Source: Gemmatimonadota bacterium
Lineage (GTDB): Bacteria > Gemmatimonadota > Gemmatimonadetes > Gemmatimonadales > GWC2-71-9
Reading direction: 5' to 3'
DNA length: 6,955 nucleotides
Assembly: GCA_025361465.1 (NCBI GenBank)
Contig: JANYAG010000157.1
Location: 1-6,955, forward strand
The notes under the pieces were generated by a model, which was not told where the DNA came from, did not search any database, and saw only the letters and a list, made by a program, of their open reading frames with translations. A program made the position numbers and the translations under genes. Within the stretch, counting starts at the first letter, position 1; the number at the start of each line of letters is the position of its first letter. Shown here one piece after another: positions 6,501-6,955 of this stretch.

Positions 6501-6955
6501 GTCGAGGCAACGGCGCCCGACCTGGCGGCGTTCAATGGAACCGGCGGCTTCAGCCCCGACGGGCGTGAATACGCCATGATCATGGCGCCCAACTCGTCCA
6601 CGCCGGCGCCCTGGGTGAACGTGCTGGCCAATCCGTACTTCGGCACGGTCGTGAGCGAGAGCGGCGGCGCCTACACCTGGTGCGAGAACGCCCAGACCTA
6701 TCGCCTGACGCCTTGGCACAACGATCCGATCTCCGTCGAAGCCAAAGACCTGCCGCCCGGCATTAGCGCCGAACCCATCATCATCGGCAAGGATGTGAAG
6801 TGGGGACCGCTGATCGTCACCGCCGCGCCTGACGCGCCCATCGGTGAAGCGGACTTCGAAGTCGTCGGTAAAAGCACCGTTAAAGTGAAAGACAAAGACG
6901 GCAAGGAATCGAACCGCGAACTCGTTCGCAAAGCGCGCGGTGGTGCGATTGTCTG
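546..6955 (+). CDS. Cyclic beta-1,2-glucan synthase (NdvB/ChvB family), 3' end missing and C-terminal sequence chimeric
   Basis: Family members polymerise UDP-glucose into beta-1,2-glucan at the inner membrane, cyclise it and trim its length by phosphorolysis. I read the frame without a stop from 546 to the edge (2136 codons). In order: a soluble helical N-terminus (about 1-430, with the family block starting at Tyr341); two membrane segments (about 436-458 and 464-492); GT84 (about 510-818); a low-complexity insert (about 822-860); roughly four membrane segments (about 885-923 and 1007-1053); a glycoamylase-like domain (about 1098-1490); a GH94-type beta-sandwich (about 1505-1760); a linker with conserved blocks such as SGLWAYGISGDLPI (from 1842) and NEDQSGY (from 1891); and the opening of a second GH94 module (1996-2061). 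From about residue 2062 the sequence is foreign to the family. Full-length relatives, as I recall them, run to roughly 2800 residues, so the catalytic GH94 module is not seen. The family assignment is very secure. Whether this copy makes a working enzyme is doubtful if the C-terminal junction is real. Start chosen by RBS and family-like N-terminus. Confidence 0.93.
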   Translation, partial: MLFDLPRVKRRFNPFKRWRLSLDGSGESSGQAEEQPLRDELYSVDQLDRHAKTLAGWHEVADNRGSRSSDRLLPRLSANEDLLREAYGLVADAVKRGRRITPAAEWFLDNYHLIEEQIRTARRHLPRGYSRELPQLSNGPSAGYPRVYAIALELIAHVDGRIDAESLRAFLVSYQSVTPLRLGELWAIPIMLRLGLIENLRRVAARVAAGRRDRERAAYWIERMLEVVTTAPAEVVLVLADMVKENPPLSTAFISEFASRMQGRGPAVVFALTWLEHRIAEQGLTIETVFQQASQSQATDQVSICNSIGSLRFLGAMEWRDFVEAMSGVEQILRTDPSGVYPSMDFVTRDHYRHAVERIARYSQQDEDEVARRAIELARANAGPDGNHPDGRPEDNRKAHVGYFLVGRGQPVLERQAVLRQTPGHLLRRLGRRFPLGIYVGSIVLMTAGVTSLVLWWAARHGVGHWGLAGLGLLLWICTSQLTVALVNWGVMLLVPPRIMPRMDFSKGIPGEHRAIVAIPTIISDDQEIDDLAEALEVRFLANRDENLSFALLTDFSDAPEEHLAGDAALLQRARDRIEALNANYPGGRFFLFHRARRWNVKENAWMGWERKRGKLEDFNEALRASDPRTDRFDSVVGPIDRLAGIRYVISLDSDTQLPRDSARQLVGTMAHPLNRPRYDEKVGRVTEGYGILQPRVGISMPSANRSQFARLFAGEPGIDPYTHAVSDVYQDVFEEGSFVGKGIYDVDAFQLSVGRRLPENRILSHDLLEGAHARSGLVSDVLLFEDYPSGYPADMSRRYRWIRGDWQIMQWLLPRVPGGREVAGSQLPVASAEGNHSPFTASNSSLPTDKHQPTTINSPRTRSVRNPISGLSRWKILDNARRSVVPCALLAMLIAGWFLPGAALLYTLVTIAILLLPAILSGAAELTRRPADFPIIYNARMVAYSVTRQVLQQGFTLACLPYDAFVSIEAIVRTSARLLITGRRLLEWRTARAAQRSAFTNLFGFYTSMWVLPLTATICLLALCLCRPNALAVASPVIALWLAAPAIAFWLSRTVKPRKPSLSVEDLAFLGTVAQSTWGFFEAFVGPEDNYLPPDNFQEDPPVGLAHRTSPTNIGLSLLVNLAAYDFAYISAADVIERTTRTLATLDKLQRFRGHFFNWYDTRTLEPLQPRYVSTVDSGNLAGHLLILAAGLEELASKIAAERIPEMRQLAVRCRQFADLDYEFLYDKDRHLLSIGYNVAERRLDSGFYDLLASEARLASFVAIAQEKLPAEHWFNLGRSLTNTGRGTALVSWSGSMFEYLMPLLVMPTYAHTLLDETYHAVVRRQIEYGRERGVPWGISESGYAKTDAHLNYQYRAFGVPGLGFKRGLADDLVITPYASVMALMVDPEAACANLRRLAKEERLGAYGFYEAIDYTPSRLPRGQDSATVRSYMAHHQGIVFLSLAYLLLDRPMQRRFESDPAFRATDLLLQERIPKVLSTFPHPAEVADAHGAPAEATANFRIFNTPKTAVPEVHLLSNGRYHVAVTAAGAGYSRWRDLAVTRWREDSTRDCWGTFCYLRDTATGEFWSAAQQPTTRLPTAYEAIYSQGRAEFRRRDGDMETQLEISVSPEDDIELRRISITNRGHEPRTIELTSYAEVVLATPASDAAHPAFSNLFVQTQLVRERQAILCTRRPRSASERPPWMLHLMTVHSTTATLITTTSYETARGEFIGRGRTLADPAAMHRPALTDSEGAVLDPIVAIRNTVIVGPDETVRVHLVTGAAETYEVARGLVEKYHDRRLADRVFELAWTHSQVVLRQLDAAEADTQLYGRLASRILYASPALRAPGSVISRNQRGQSGLWAYGISGDLPIVLLRIGDSSRINLVRQLVQAHAYWRVHGLAVDLVIWNEDQSGYRQMLQEQITGVITSRSEAGLLDKPGGIFIRRLEQIADEDKVLMQSVSRVIISDTAGTLEEQMVRAVVGEVPVPRFRPARIRRTELAASVEATAPDLAAFNGTGGFSPDGREYAMIMAPNSSTPAPWVNVLANPYFGTVVSESGGAYTWCENAQTYRLTPWHNDPISVEAKDLPPGISAEPIIIGKDVKWGPLIVTAAPDAPIGEADFEVVGKSTVKVKDKDGKESNRELVRKARGGAIV
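2073..2999 (+). other. GT84 glycosyltransferase domain of the synthase
   Basis: This cytoplasmic domain transfers glucose from UDP-glucose to the growing beta-1,2-glucan. Visible signatures are LLTDFSDA (Asp555, Asp558); WMGWERKRGKL (from Trp606); the metal/nucleotide-sugar motif SLDSDTQLP with Asp653-Ser-Asp655; the block DVYQDVF..GSFVGKGIYDVDAF; LSHDLLEG with Asp767 as the likely catalytic base; and RYRWIRGDWQ with the processive-type R-x-R-W motif at 799-802. All residues expected of an active transferase seem present. Assignment of individual roles is by analogy with processive GT-A enzymes. Confidence 0.88.
3011..3120 (+). repeat. Degenerate heptamer array inserted in frame in the synthase gene
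   Basis: The left part reads in strict 7-base steps: AGTTGCC (3011), GGTTCTC (3018), AGTTACC (3025), AGTTGCC (3032), AGTGCGG (3039). The right part reads in 7-base steps on the opposite sense: GCCAACT (3086), GACAAGC (3093), ATCAACC (3100), GACAACG (3107), ATCAACT (3114), with weaker units back to about 3058. The reverse complement of the right part aligns with the left unit by unit, so the whole is an imperfect inverted repeat. It resembles the short tandemly repeated heptamers known in cyanobacteria and seen in other bacteria. It encodes a Ser/Thr/Asn/Pro-rich stretch between the GT84 domain (ending RVPG) and the conserved VRNPISGLSRWKILDN. Confidence 0.75.
3837..5015 (+). other. Glycoamylase-like (GH189-type) cyclisation domain of the synthase
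   Basis: In characterised cyclic glucan synthases the middle domain is a transglycosylase that closes the linear beta-1,2-glucan into a ring. Recognisable blocks are HRTSPTNIGLSL near the start, FFNWYDTRTLEPLQPRYVS, DSGNLAGHLL, FLYDKDRHLLSIGYNV, YDLLASEARLASF, PWGISESGY, a YQYRAFGVPGLGFKRGLADD block and SYMAHHQG. All are typical of the family. The stretch between DSGNLAGHLL and FLYD is only about 55 residues; I recall homologues having a helical spacer of roughly 200 residues more there. Confidence 0.8.
5058..6731 (+). other. GH94-type modules of the synthase, second one truncated
   Basis: The first beta-sandwich starts near FNTPKTAVPEVHLLSNG (from 1505) and includes YSRWRDLAVTRWRED and DCWGTFCYLRD, the typical substrate-binding sandwich of cellobiose-phosphorylase-like enzymes. 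A linker follows with SGLWAYGISGDLPI and NEDQSGY. The second module begins FNGTGGFSPDGREY (1996), then TPAPWVNVLANPYFGTVVSE, YTWCENAQTYRLTPWHNDP (ending 2061). Beyond this the family should continue into the catalytic barrel with its acid residue, but the sequence changes identity. The phosphorylase activity thought to control chain length therefore cannot be supported from this window. Confidence 0.82.
6729..6955 (+). other. Foreign C-terminal segment, resembling a secreted planctomycete beta-sandwich domain
   Basis: The 75 codons after RLTPWHNDP read ISVEAKDLPPGISAEP, then LIVTAAPDAPIGEADFEVVG, then a Lys/Asp-rich loop and RKARGGAIV at the edge. This wording (LPPG, then TAAPDAP, then VVG, then an ARGG-like end) matches from memory the Ig-like or pre-peptidase-associated repeats in large secreted planctomycete proteins, not any part of glucan synthases. 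By hand count it has 9 lysines in 75 codons, 6 of them AAA. The preceding 2061 codons have about 28 lysines, only about 4 of them AAA. The frame is continuous across the join. Probably an assembly chimera; a true fusion is possible. The family name is tentative; the change of identity is much surer. Confidence 0.65.

Overview
The window is high-GC bacterial DNA. It holds the 5' ends of two divergently transcribed genes and a 416-base intergenic region (130-545) between them. A truncated miaA (tRNA dimethylallyltransferase) leaves by the left edge on the minus strand. Almost all of the rest is one very long plus-strand frame, 546 to the right edge with no stop (2136 codons seen), encoding a membrane-bound cyclic beta-1,2-glucan synthase of the NdvB/ChvB type. 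The long open frames on the minus strand and in the other plus frames are GC-rich shadows of this gene.

The synthase reads as the usual multi-domain enzyme: an N-terminal helical region, two membrane segments, a GT84 glycosyltransferase, about four more membrane segments, a glycoamylase-like (GH189-type) cyclisation domain, then GH94-type modules. Three things are odd. First, a 110-base array of degenerate heptamers (3011-3120), its two ends roughly inverted copies, sits in frame inside the coding sequence between GT84 and the next membrane segments. Second, a helical spacer I expect inside the middle domain appears to be missing near 4125-4165. Third, at about 6726-6737 the glucan-synthase sequence stops abruptly at the start of the last GH94 module. 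It continues in frame as a Lys-rich segment resembling beta-sandwich domains of large secreted planctomycete proteins. This is either an assembly chimera at a contig end or a genuine fusion.

The intergenic region is not empty. It has a sigma70-like promoter (271-298), a run of small hairpins and a strong intrinsic terminator (411-460), all on the plus strand and all before the synthase start, although no plus-strand gene ends there. This layout fits a short structured RNA of about 155 nt or an attenuator/riboswitch-like leader controlling the synthase. The second half of the terminator hairpin is repeated just after the U-tract, which allows an alternative pairing.

The organism is uncertain. 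High GC, the MiaA N-terminus, the secreted-protein-like tail and the heptamer repeats would suit a planctomycete or similar lineage, but nothing here is diagnostic and the tail may come from other DNA.
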